From SAR202 cluster bacterium AD-804-J14_MRT_500m (lineage in GTDB: Bacteria > Chloroflexota > Dehalococcoidia > UBA3495 > GCA-2712585), in the NCBI GenBank assembly GCA_009391275.1, contig VEXF01000057.1:1-5192 (forward strand): a stretch of 5,192 bases of DNA. The letters are read 5' to 3'. The position numbers were made by a program, and so were the translations under genes. Positions 1 to 5,192 of the stretch are shown in pieces (the stretch's first letter is position 1; each line of letters opens with the position of its first letter). The notes beneath the pieces are model-generated. The model was not told the DNA's origin and made no database searches. It saw only the letters and a program-made list of their open reading frames with translations.

Positions 1-413
1 GGATCAAGGTGGGTACTTTCGCCGTAATAGTAGCAGCAGTCGTTTCATCGTTAAAAGGGAGGCTTCAAGCAGAGGCATTTGGTAGAGAACTACCCCAATT
101 TCAGGTTCACAGAGCTTTAACGGTCGTTGTCTTGGGGGGCGGGCTTATTTTCATAATCTCACTAGCTCTCACGTTAACAGAGGCCAACACAGAAATTGCA
201 TTCTTGGATTTGCTGTTTGAATCGGTATCAGCCTTCGGGACTACTGGTCTCTCGTTGGGGGTTGCACCGCTCCTGACGATCTGGGGTAAAATGATGCTTA
301 TAATTCTGATGGTATTAGGACGTTTAGGGCCACTCGCCCTGGCACTAGCATTAGCTCCGGGCGAAGAACCCACACCCTATCGATTTGCCCAAGAAAGAGT
401 CAGGATAGGCTAA
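1..413 (+). CDS. ktrB: KtrB/TrkH-family potassium transporter membrane subunit, C-terminal part (5' end outside window)
   Basis: This is the last 136 residues of a K+ uptake channel-like membrane protein; the reading frame is open from base 3 and the true start lies left of the window. The fragment opens with IKVGTF, which resembles the conserved GGIKxxTF stretch of the family. A hydrophobic helix covers about residues 39-58. The fourth pore loop follows, with SAFGTTGLS at 76-84, where Gly82 is probably the conserved selectivity-filter glycine. The last helix (about 97-118) carries the family signature GRLGPLALALA. The end, YRFAQERVRIG, matches the usual KtrB C-terminus (YRYPEExVxIG), so the protein ends naturally. 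KtrB dimers conduct K+, often Na+-dependently, when gated by a cytoplasmic KtrA ring. The next gene starts immediately after the TAA stop, which supports a KtrB-KtrA operon. TrkH is the alternative name; the short C-terminus favours KtrB. Confidence 0.93.
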   Translation, partial: IKVGTFAVIVAAVVSSLKGRLQAEAFGRELPQFQVHRALTVVVLGGGLIFIISLALTLTEANTEIAFLDLLFESVSAFGTTGLSLGVAPLLTIWGKMMLIILMVLGRLGPLALALALAPGEEPTPYRFAQERVRIG

Positions 414-1130
414 ATGAAAAAACAGGTTGTAGTAGTAGGATTGGGAAAATTTGGATCCAGTATGTCACGAGAACTGTATCAAGCAGGCCATGATGTTCTA
501 GCAATAGACCTTAGCGAACAGAAAGTTCAGGATGCATTGGGAGAGGTCACTTATGCCGTACGCGGCGACGCTACCAACGAGACCTTATTAAAAGAGCTGG
601 GAGTACAGAATTTCGACGTTGCTGTAGTAGCAATAGGAAGTGACATACAAGCCAGCATATTAACTACAGTATTACTGAAAAGCCTAAATATACCATTCAT
701 CATAGCGCGATCATCAAATCAGTTACATGGTAGTACACTGGAAAGGATCGGAGCAGAGAAAGTAGTATATCCTGAGCAGGAGACCGGTAGACGTATGGCC
801 CACGTGGAATTCCACCCAAGTGTATTAGACTACATGGACGTTGCACCCAATTATGGCATTATCAAAACACGGCCACCAGAACACTTAGTCAAACATACAC
901 TGGAAGAGGGTGGATTAACTGGATCAAGAGATAAATACGGCTTAGCGGTTCTGGCAATCAGGAGGGGAAGAGAATTTATCCTAGCTCCTTCAAAAGACGA
1001 AATGATTTTGCCGGGCGACATCCTTATAGTCGCTGGAACAGCCGAACAGATGGGGAAGCTACAACTAACCACTAAAGAGAATCCCATGACTTCTCCTCCA
1101 GAATTGGTAAGGCAAAACCATTCGCAATAG
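414..1130 (+). CDS. ktrA: KtrA/TrkA-family RCK potassium channel gating subunit
   Basis: A 238-residue cytoplasmic regulator with the two standard RCK domains. The N-terminal Rossmann domain (about 3-125) has VGLGKFG, with GxGxxG at residues 9-14. Asp32 ends the second strand (AIDLSEQKV), where it would contact the ribose, and GDAT lies at 51-54. The YPE motif holds Glu121; in B. subtilis KtrA the matching glutamate takes part in divalent cation/ATP control. The RCK-C domain (about 140-220) ends with the typical pattern PGDILIVAGTAEQM. All nucleotide-binding landmarks are intact, so this is probably the functional ATP/ADP-sensing ring protein for the ktrB product just upstream. ATG directly follows the ktrB stop (TAAATG); a weak AGGA at 402-405 sits about 8 nt before it. 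Residues after about 222 form a polar tail that is a little longer than in many KtrA proteins. Confidence 0.94.
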   Translation: MKKQVVVVGLGKFGSSMSRELYQAGHDVLAIDLSEQKVQDALGEVTYAVRGDATNETLLKELGVQNFDVAVVAIGSDIQASILTTVLLKSLNIPFIIARSSNQLHGSTLERIGAEKVVYPEQETGRRMAHVEFHPSVLDYMDVAPNYGIIKTRPPEHLVKHTLEEGGLTGSRDKYGLAVLAIRRGREFILAPSKDEMILPGDILIVAGTAEQMGKLQLTTKENPMTSPPELVRQNHSQ

Positions 1131-1200
1131 ATCCTTTTCATGACTCTTTCCAGGTTGTTCCGCGTTGAAAAGGCCTGCTATGCACATCACCCACATTCAC

Positions 1201-1253
1201 ATAGGGCAACCAAATACCGACACCCGGATTAACAAATATAGGGCGCCCAGAAA
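1201..1253. repeat. imperfect 16-nt direct repeat upstream of usp gene
   Basis: Two copies of a sequence beginning ATAGGGC, at 1201-1216 and 1238-1253, match at 12 of 16 positions and start 37 nt apart. The second copy contains the self-complementary GGGCGCCC and ends just before the usp ribosome binding site. The position fits a regulator binding site, but the match is short and could be chance. Confidence 0.25.
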
Positions 1254-1255
1254 TC

Positions 1256-1260
1256 GGAGA
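1256..1260 (+). promoter_or_regulatory. ribosome binding site for the usp gene (fixes GTG start)
   Basis: GGAGA at 1256-1260 lies 8 nt before GTG 1269. There is no ATG in frame nearby, and the protein read from this GTG begins exactly as Usp proteins do (short lead, then KRVLLAV), so the site decides the start. Confidence 0.75.
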
Positions 1261-1268
1261 CAATAATA

Positions 1269-1721
1269 GTGTTCTCAACAAAAAGGGTACTGTTAGCAGT
1301 GAAAGGCGATTCAGTCAGTGAAGATGCTTTCCAGCTAGCTAGTACTTTAGCTAAAAAAGACAAAGGCAAAGTTCTGGCAACCTACGTGATAGAGGTCAAA
1401 CGTTCATTGCCAATAGATGCTGAACTTCCGATCGAAACTACACGGGGTGAAAAGGTTTTATCCCAAATCGAAAACCTGGCCAAAACATCTAAATGCCATA
1501 TAGAAGCAAACATATTACAATCAAGACGGGCAGGTCCAGCCATTATCCAAGAAGCAATCAACAAAGATGCAGATTTAATCGTGGCAGATATAGGAAGCAC
1601 ATCTCTAAATGCAGGTGATTCAATCGAACAAATGTCGGCTTATATTCTCCACAATGCCTCGTGTCGAGTGATATTCTGCCTTGCTGAACAATCGTCTCTA
1701 GGTGCTAACAATGGGCATTGA
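1269..1721 (+). CDS. UspA-family universal stress protein with degenerate ATP-binding motif
   Basis: A 150-residue single-domain Usp protein, the usual size for the family. The first strand (KRVLLAV, 5-11), the middle AGPAIIQEA (88-96) and ADLIV (101-105) followed later by AYILHNASCRV (124-134) match the alpha/beta Usp fold. The ATP-binding signature of UspA/MJ0577-type proteins, Gx2Gx9G(S/T), is not kept: in a gap-free alignment by eye the two loop glycines become Asp107 and Ser110, and the later Gly-Ser becomes Glu120-Gln121. The Asp after strand 1 is replaced by Lys12. I infer that it does not bind ATP in the usual way and may act as a protein partner. Its place between potassium regulator genes suggests a role in transporter control, as known for Usp proteins that contact ion or osmolyte transporters (for example TeaD). 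Start is GTG with a good ribosome binding site; the end overlaps the next gene. Confidence 0.82.
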   Translation: MFSTKRVLLAVKGDSVSEDAFQLASTLAKKDKGKVLATYVIEVKRSLPIDAELPIETTRGEKVLSQIENLAKTSKCHIEANILQSRRAGPAIIQEAINKDADLIVADIGSTSLNAGDSIEQMSAYILHNASCRVIFCLAEQSSLGANNGH

Positions 1722-2130
1722 TACGACGCATACATTGATTTTGGGCTGTGGTCCATTAGCGTACCACCTGATACCTATACTGCAAGAACGGCGTCATCAA
1801 ATAAAAGTGGTCGGACCATCCGCAGCCTGCATAGATCATCCGATTGTAAATTTAGGAATAGAATTTATCCCATACTCAGGGATCTTGATGGACGATCTAC
1901 AAAACGCAAAAATTGGTGACGCTGAGTTGTTTCTCGCACTATCAGGCGATGACAATATGAACACCATGGCCGCACAAATAGCTGCACAAATATTTAACGT
2001 AGCCAACGTCATCTGCCATATCGAAGACTCCTCTAAACGAGAGGTGTACGAACAGCTCGGGATTCGAATAGTTAGTTCTACAGATTCAGTTTCGAAAACG
2101 ATCCTTGATTCAGTTGAAATTCAAACATAA
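1711..2130 (+). CDS. short single-domain RCK (TrkA-N) protein with eroded nucleotide site
   Basis: A 139-residue protein with a Rossmann-type RCK-N domain and no RCK-C domain. Recognisable parts are the first strand THTLILGCG (6-14), GDAELFLALSGDDNMNTMAAQIA, and a final section (ICHIEDSSKREVYEQLGI) that matches the end of TrkA-N domains. Key ligand positions are altered: the loop is GCGPLA (12-17) instead of GxGxxG, the acidic residue after strand 2 is replaced by Gly35-Pro36, and the GD(A/G)T loop reads YSGI (55-58). I infer weak or no NAD/ATP binding. I chose ATG 1711, preceded by AGGTG at 1700-1704, over GTG 1702, which would add three residues. It overlaps the usp gene by 11 nt and the next gene by 1 nt, so all three are probably translated together. 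It most likely pairs with the following full-length RCK protein as the unequal half of a heteromer. Confidence 0.82.
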   Translation: MGIDTTHTLILGCGPLAYHLIPILQERRHQIKVVGPSAACIDHPIVNLGIEFIPYSGILMDDLQNAKIGDAELFLALSGDDNMNTMAAQIAAQIFNVANVICHIEDSSKREVYEQLGIRIVSSTDSVSKTILDSVEIQT

Positions 2131-2792
2131 TGTATATCGTAGTTGTAGGATGCGGTCGGATAGGCTCACATTTAGCTAAGGCTCTGATGGCTGTCGGGCA
2201 CGAGGTAACCATCATTGAGAATAACCTGTCGAATTTTCAGATTGGAGCCCGAGACATGGGCAGCGTGGTAATGCAAGGAGATGGGACCTCCATAGCATCG
2301 TTGGAGGAAGCGGGTGTCGCTCGCGCGGAATTAATTATAGCCGTCACAGGATCGGATGAGTCCAATTTAGCTGTGTGTCAAATGGCCAAATCAGCATTAA
2401 AAGCTCCCCGCACCATGGCGTTAATTAAGAATCCCGGACACGAAGGTTTGTTCAGATCATTGGGAGTGGATCACGTAATCAACCGGACTAGGTTAGTTCT
2501 TTCCACAATCGAAGAAGAAGTGCCCGATGCGCCGTTAGTTCATCTCTTAAACATTCCACACCATAGTATGGATTTAATATCGCTGTCGATTCCCAACGAT
2601 TCAGCCGCAATAGACAAGTCGCTAGCTGAAATAGATATGCCTCCTAACAGTTTTATCACGCTGGTCGTAAATAAAAACGGTCCGTCTCTGCCTCACGACG
2701 ACCTAGTGTTAAGTGCTGGAGATGACATCGTGTTAGTGACGGTCCAAGACGAGGAACAAATATTGTTAGATACGTTCACCGGGGCCCAGTAA
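2130..2792 (+). CDS. TrkA/KtrA-family two-domain RCK potassium uptake regulator
   Basis: A 220-residue cytoplasmic protein with complete RCK-N (about 1-125) and RCK-C (about 140-215) domains. The binding residues are canonical: VGCGRIG, with GxGxxG at 7-12; Glu30 at the end of strand 2, which would favour NAD(H)-type or adenosine ribose contact; and GDGT at 50-53. The RCK-C end shows SAGDDIVLVTVQDEEQIL. Unlike the upstream KtrA, the section after the GVD motif reads VINRTR (116-121) and lacks the PE motif whose glutamate coordinates a divalent cation in KtrA, so its ligand response probably differs. Start ATG overlaps the previous stop in TAATG, and its own stop overlaps pheA the same way. 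It may gate the KtrB channel encoded upstream, or a membrane subunit elsewhere in the genome. Adjacent pairs of TrkA-type genes are known in other bacteria (for example actinobacterial ceoB-ceoC), but there both proteins are usually of similar size. Confidence 0.92.
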   Translation: MYIVVVGCGRIGSHLAKALMAVGHEVTIIENNLSNFQIGARDMGSVVMQGDGTSIASLEEAGVARAELIIAVTGSDESNLAVCQMAKSALKAPRTMALIKNPGHEGLFRSLGVDHVINRTRLVLSTIEEEVPDAPLVHLLNIPHHSMDLISLSIPNDSAAIDKSLAEIDMPPNSFITLVVNKNGPSLPHDDLVLSAGDDIVLVTVQDEEQILLDTFTGAQ

Positions 2793-3631
2793 TGTCAGAC
2801 CAGGTAGCCTACCTAGGGCCTCCTGGTACTTTTACTGAGCAAGCGGCGCTTCACCACTCGCCAAATGGTCAGCTGATTCCGTATCCGAACATTACTGCCA
2901 TAGCCCAAGCTGTGACTTCAGGATTAGCAGCAGAAGGCCTGGTTCCTATAGAAAATAGCCTAGAGGGATCAGTCAATGACACTCTGGACGTATTGATACA
3001 ACGAGAGGGACTCTTCATACGCAAAGAACTTGTAATCCCTATAGAACACTGCCTGATAGCTAAACCAGGCACACAATTATCCGACATTGCAATCGTGTAC
3101 TCGCATCCTCAGGCCCTGGGTCAATGTAGATCATTTCTAGAGAGATTGATGCCTAATGCACAACCGGTTGCTTCATTAAGTACAGCTGCAGCAGTCAAAG
3201 ATATGAATGGCTCAAATCTTATATCCGCAGCAATAGCCCCTCAAAGAGCAGCTGAACTCAACCAGGGCCAAATACTTGAGAAAAATATCTTGGGCGACTC
3301 AACCAACATGACACGTTTTGTGGTATTAGCAATCAGTGACTTCCGCTCCACAGGATGCGACAAAACCTCGTTATGTTTCTCTTTTTCTGAAGACAGTCCG
3401 GGTTTGCTGTATAACGTTCTAGGCGAATTTTACATGCGGAACATTAACCTCGCCAAGGTGGAATCCAGGCCTAGCAAACAATCACTGGGGGAATACATAT
3501 TTCTAATCGATATTCATGGACACAGAAACGACCCTCAGGTAAAAGATGCTATTTCAGGTCTTGCACAACAAGCCTCAGTGCTAAAAATCTTTGGGTCCTA
3601 TCCCAGGTGGACTCGTCCTGACTCCACCTAA
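2792..3631 (+). CDS. pheA: prephenate dehydratase (monofunctional, with ACT regulatory domain)
   Basis: A 279-residue enzyme converting prephenate to phenylpyruvate, the committed step of phenylalanine synthesis, in the cytoplasm. The catalytic domain begins with YLGPPGTFTEQAA (7-19), continues with VPIENSLEGSV (51-61) and YSHPQALGQC (103-112), and carries the catalytic Thr-Arg-Phe triad at 174-176 (NMTRFVVL). The ACT domain (about 191-268) has the two phenylalanine-binding signatures: PGLL at 203-206, in place of the common GALxxxL, and ESRP at 224-227. Feedback inhibition by phenylalanine is therefore expected from family knowledge. No chorismate mutase domain is fused, and length is normal for the short form. 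The ATG lies within the stop of the upstream RCK gene (TAATG), so translation is probably coupled to a potassium regulator, an unusual neighbour. No clear terminator follows; the next element is a tRNA gene. Confidence 0.96.
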   Translation: MSDQVAYLGPPGTFTEQAALHHSPNGQLIPYPNITAIAQAVTSGLAAEGLVPIENSLEGSVNDTLDVLIQREGLFIRKELVIPIEHCLIAKPGTQLSDIAIVYSHPQALGQCRSFLERLMPNAQPVASLSTAAAVKDMNGSNLISAAIAPQRAAELNQGQILEKNILGDSTNMTRFVVLAISDFRSTGCDKTSLCFSFSEDSPGLLYNVLGEFYMRNINLAKVESRPSKQSLGEYIFLIDIHGHRNDPQVKDAISGLAQQASVLKIFGSYPRWTRPDST

Positions 3632-3655
3632 AAACCAAGACTCAGATCCAGAAAC

Positions 3656-3684
3656 TTTTGGTCCTCGATCCACTATGGCATAAT
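3656..3684 (+). promoter_or_regulatory. possible sigma-70 promoter for tRNA-Gln
   Basis: A good -10 box, CATAAT (3679-3684, five of six consensus bases), lies 14 nt before the tRNA 5' end, leaving room for a start near 3691 and a very short leader. The -35 region is weak: TTTTGG at 3656-3661 with a 17-nt spacer, or TTGGTC at 3658-3663 with 15 nt. The tRNA could equally be transcribed by read-through from pheA. Confidence 0.4.
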
Positions 3685-3698
3685 TAGACTGACTTCTT

Positions 3699-3772
3699 TG
3701 CCCGGTGGTGTAGTGGTAGCACGTCAGCCTTTGGAGTTGAAATCCCTGGTTCGAGCCCAGGCCGGGCAGCCA
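3699..3772 (+). tRNA. tRNA-Gln (anticodon TTG)
   Basis: A complete cloverleaf can be folded by hand. The acceptor stem pairs 3699-3705 with 3762-3768, including the U1-A72 pair typical of glutamine tRNAs. The D stem is GTGT (3708-3711) with GCAC (3719-3722), and its loop holds GG. The anticodon stem is TCAGC (3724-3728) with GTTGA (3736-3740, one G-T pair); the 7-base loop CTTTGGA gives anticodon TTG at 3731-3733, reading CAA. A 4-base variable loop follows, then a perfect 5-bp T stem (3745-3749 with 3757-3761) around a TTCGAGC loop. The discriminator is G73, another glutamine identity feature, and CCA is encoded at 3770-3772. G37 after the anticodon is also seen in plastid-type tRNA-Gln. The gene is on the plus strand, converging with the Nudix gene. 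Confidence 0.95.
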
Positions 3773-3815
3773 ACTCGAAAACACCCGCGTCTTCCTATTT
3801 CTAATGATATGATCA

Positions 3816-4298
3816 TCAAAATTCGTCATTAGCCCGTTTAATCGCACGAAGTCCCAGCAGTCTCACATCTTCTGGTGGGACTGAAAAGGTACCATCACTT
3901 GTCAAAACCGGACTACCACGGACAAGTTCTTCTTCTGTGACCCAATACCACCCAACGTTAAGGCCTTCTATTGAACCTAATGGCCGGCAAAAATAGATCA
4001 TGTCGATATGTTGATGTTGACCGGATACGGGATCCTGAATATCCTCAACCAGGATAGTTTCTGGAGGGAGTATTTGGCTAGGATATTCTAACGGCAACGG
4101 GGAATCGGAAGGCAAAACCTCCACGGATAGCCCAGTCTCCTCGAGAACTTCTCGCAAAACCGCTTGGACTGGATCTTCATTGGGATCAATGTGACCACCT
4201 GGCGGCAATAGAGCCTGAACCTTAGAATGCCAATGTACGAGAATAAGTCCTCGCCAAGCTACATAGCCAGTGGCCGTAAAGTGTCTCGCAGAGGCCAC
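3816..4298 (-). CDS. Nudix hydrolase, substrate unknown
   Basis: A 160-residue protein with one Nudix domain. The Nudix box spans residues 35-57 and fits GX5EX7REUXEEXGU exactly, with the metal-binding Arg49-Glu50 and Glu53-Glu54 (REVLEETGL). It is preceded by the common LLPPGGHI and by an N-terminal strand region FTATGYVAW. Family members hydrolyse X-linked nucleoside diphosphates, using Mg2+ bound by the REXXEE helix; nothing here identifies the substrate (dNTPs, ADP-sugars and NADH are all possible). The start is GTG at 4298, supported by AGGAG 7 nt upstream on the minus strand. It lies 92 nt downstream of a same-strand aminotransferase gene, so co-transcription is possible, and its 3' end faces the tRNA-Gln gene. 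Assignment to the superfamily is secure. Confidence 0.93.
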   Translation of the reverse strand: MASARHFTATGYVAWRGLILVHWHSKVQALLPPGGHIDPNEDPVQAVLREVLEETGLSVEVLPSDSPLPLEYPSQILPPETILVEDIQDPVSGQHQHIDMIYFCRPLGSIEGLNVGWYWVTEEELVRGSPVLTSDGTFSVPPEDVRLLGLRAIKRANDEF

Positions 4299-4305
4299 AA
4301 CTTAA

Positions 4306-4310
4306 CTCCT
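4306..4310 (-). promoter_or_regulatory. ribosome binding site for the Nudix gene (fixes GTG start)
   Basis: On the minus strand AGGAG is followed by a 7-nt spacer and then GTG (4298-4296). This near-ideal site supports the GTG start; the encoded protein then has a seven-residue lead before the first strand of the Nudix fold. Confidence 0.78.
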
Positions 4311-4390
4311 GTTAATGGCCACTTTGGCAAACCACAGTCATAGCTCTAAAACTACCGGTCGCCGACCAAAACTTTCTTATCGCGAGATCT

Positions 4391-5192
4391 TCAGACGACT
4401 CCCTCATCGCGTAGGTCACGCAGGGATCCTTCGAAGGCTTCTATCGTACGGTCAATTTGCGGTTCTGTATGGACTGCTGAAACCATAAAAACTCTGCCGC
4501 CCATAGCATGGACCCCACGTGTAAGAAGGGCTTTCGTAAGATGGCCTGCCCTCTTAGCTGTCATAGCTTGACGTCTTTCCTCATAGCTGATGACGGGAGC
4601 TTCAAAATCACCCTTTGACTCCAATCCTAGAATAGGATTCACTATCGAAGCTATACCATAAGCAAAACCTGGGACTTCCGTTCGTTGAAATGCCTCGTTA
4701 AGCCCATTTTTCAAGCGCGCAGCCATAGCATCTGCTTGTTCATTTATGGGACGCTCAGCAATAAGATTAAGCCCTGTAATACCGGCTATTGCTGTAGGGG
4801 GGTTAGCATTAAAGGTTCCTCCCTGTCCGATACGAAGATGGTTGTCCCAATCGGGGGTTCCTTTAAACGACATCATCTCAAGAATCTCTGCCTTGCCACC
4901 AATAGCCGCCCCCGGCATACCACCTGCGACCACTTTCCCGAAGGTGCTGATGTCCGGATCTATGTTATAACGTGTCGAAGCTCCACCTTTAGACACCCTG
5001 AATCCCGTAATGGTCTCATCGAAGATCAGAACCACGCCATATCGCGCGGTAACCTCCCGCAATTGTTTCAAAAACGGCTCCGGCTGGATAGGGAAGCAGC
5101 TATAATGGCCGCCAGTAGGTTCAAGAATAACGGTAGCTATTTCCGGATCGTTCTTCAGCGCCTGTTCTACTTCCGCAATATCAGGGCGGACT
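4391..5192 (-). CDS. class III PLP aminotransferase, glutamate-1-semialdehyde aminomutase (HemL)-like, C-terminal part (5' end outside window)
   Basis: The frame is open from the right edge (first full codon ends at 5191) for 266 residues to TGA at 4393-4391; the start lies outside, so a TTG at 5071 is an internal Leu. Counting from the edge, EPTGG (24-28) and LIFDETITGFR (55-65) hold the PLP-contacting Asp58. FGKVVAGGMP (84-93) holds Lys86 (codon 4936-4934), which should form the Schiff base with PLP. Then come GGTFNANPPTAIAG and, near the end, FMVSAVHTEPQID. These match fold-type I class III enzymes of the HemL group, which isomerise or transaminate amino acid semialdehydes and related amines. 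True HemL usually has DEVMTGFR and SAAHT-like segments; the DETITGFR version here suggests a paralogue of different substrate. The visible part corresponds to roughly the last 60% of a family protein of about 430 residues, with no frameshift. The Nudix gene follows after 92 nt. Confidence 0.88.
   Translation of the reverse strand, partial: VRPDIAEVEQALKNDPEIATVILEPTGGHYSCFPIQPEPFLKQLREVTARYGVVLIFDETITGFRVSKGGASTRYNIDPDISTFGKVVAGGMPGAAIGGKAEILEMMSFKGTPDWDNHLRIGQGGTFNANPPTAIAGITGLNLIAERPINEQADAMAARLKNGLNEAFQRTEVPGFAYGIASIVNPILGLESKGDFEAPVISYEERRQAMTAKRAGHLTKALLTRGVHAMGGRVFMVSAVHTEPQIDRTIEAFEGSLRDLRDEGVV

Larger units (their letters stand above)
1131..1268 (+). other. 138-nt intergenic gap between ktrA and the usp-RCK-pheA gene set
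   Basis: This is the only sizeable non-coding break in the plus-strand cluster, so a promoter or mRNA processing site for the downstream set would be expected here. No good sigma-70 promoter is visible: TTGAAA at 1165-1170 lacks a convincing -10 box at the right distance, and the A/T-rich AATATA at 1235-1240 lacks a -35 box. No hairpin followed by a T-run ends ktrA. The stretch does contain an imperfect direct repeat and a GGGCGCCC palindrome (1241-1248), reported separately. A 30-codon open frame (1140-1232) has no ribosome binding site and is not called. Confidence 0.5.

Noticed and set aside
851..1141. Minus-strand 96-codon open frame opposite the ktrA 3' end
   Set aside because: It lies almost wholly antisense to the well-supported RCK-C domain of KtrA and has no family features.
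1140..1232. 30-codon plus-strand open frame with a His-rich middle in the ktrA-usp gap
   Set aside because: There is no ribosome binding site before its ATG (the bases upstream are pyrimidine-rich), it is very short, and the histidines follow from a CA-rich stretch.
1702..1710. GTG at 1702 as the start of the short RCK gene
   Set aside because: The ATG at 1711 has AGGTG at a better distance and adds no loss of domain; the GTG would itself lie inside that ribosome binding site.
3801..3832. Inverted repeat CTAATGA / TCATTAG at the 3' end of the Nudix gene, between the convergent tRNA and Nudix genes
   Set aside because: Seven A/T-rich base pairs around an 18-nt loop, no following T-run on either strand, and half of it lies in the coding end of the Nudix gene.
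3581..3847. Minus-strand 88-codon open frame across the pheA end and tRNA
   Set aside because: It runs antisense through the end of pheA and the whole tRNA-Gln gene, and shows no recognisable domain; it is a shadow frame.
4357..4367. GGTC-GCC-GACC hairpin between the aminotransferase and Nudix genes as a terminator
   Set aside because: Only 4 solid base pairs, and on the minus strand the T-run (GTAGTTTT) starts several bases after the stem; too weak to call an intrinsic terminator. It is flanked by AAAACT on both sides, which is probably chance.

Overview
The window looks like a compact bacterial chromosome segment with moderate G+C, many TTA/CTA/ATA codons and tightly packed genes. Gene content and protein style suggest a Chloroflexota-type bacterium, perhaps SAR202 or another Dehalococcoidia-like lineage. 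The pointers are a KtrB/KtrA pair, extra RCK proteins, a monofunctional prephenate dehydratase, a Nudix hydrolase and a HemL-like class III aminotransferase. This assignment is inference from style and is not proven by any single gene.

Left part, plus strand: the 3' end of a potassium transporter membrane subunit (KtrB/TrkH, 1-413) is followed without a gap by its RCK gating subunit KtrA (414-1130). After a 138-nt gap comes a second set of overlapping genes: a UspA-like protein (GTG start at 1269), a short single-domain RCK-N protein (start at 1711, inside the usp gene), a full-length two-domain RCK protein (2130-2792), and pheA (2792-3631). The last two junctions are 1-nt TAATG overlaps, so translation is probably coupled. 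A tRNA-Gln(TTG) gene with encoded CCA (3699-3772) follows, behind a plausible promoter.

Right part, minus strand: a Nudix hydrolase (3816-4298, GTG start, strong AGGAG ribosome binding site) lies downstream of the 3' portion of a PLP-dependent class III aminotransferase related to glutamate-1-semialdehyde aminomutase (4391-5192, cut by the window edge). These genes converge on the tRNA.

How the genes may work together: KtrB forms the K+ (or Na+-coupled K+) pathway and KtrA is a nucleotide-binding ring that gates it. The second set encodes a further RCK pair plus a Usp, with no membrane subunit of its own in view. In the short RCK protein and in the Usp, the residues that normally bind nucleotide are largely lost, while the full-length RCK protein keeps them. 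This uneven Usp/half-RCK/RCK module is the most unusual thing in the window. No mobile element, CRISPR array, toxin-antitoxin pair or defence system was seen.
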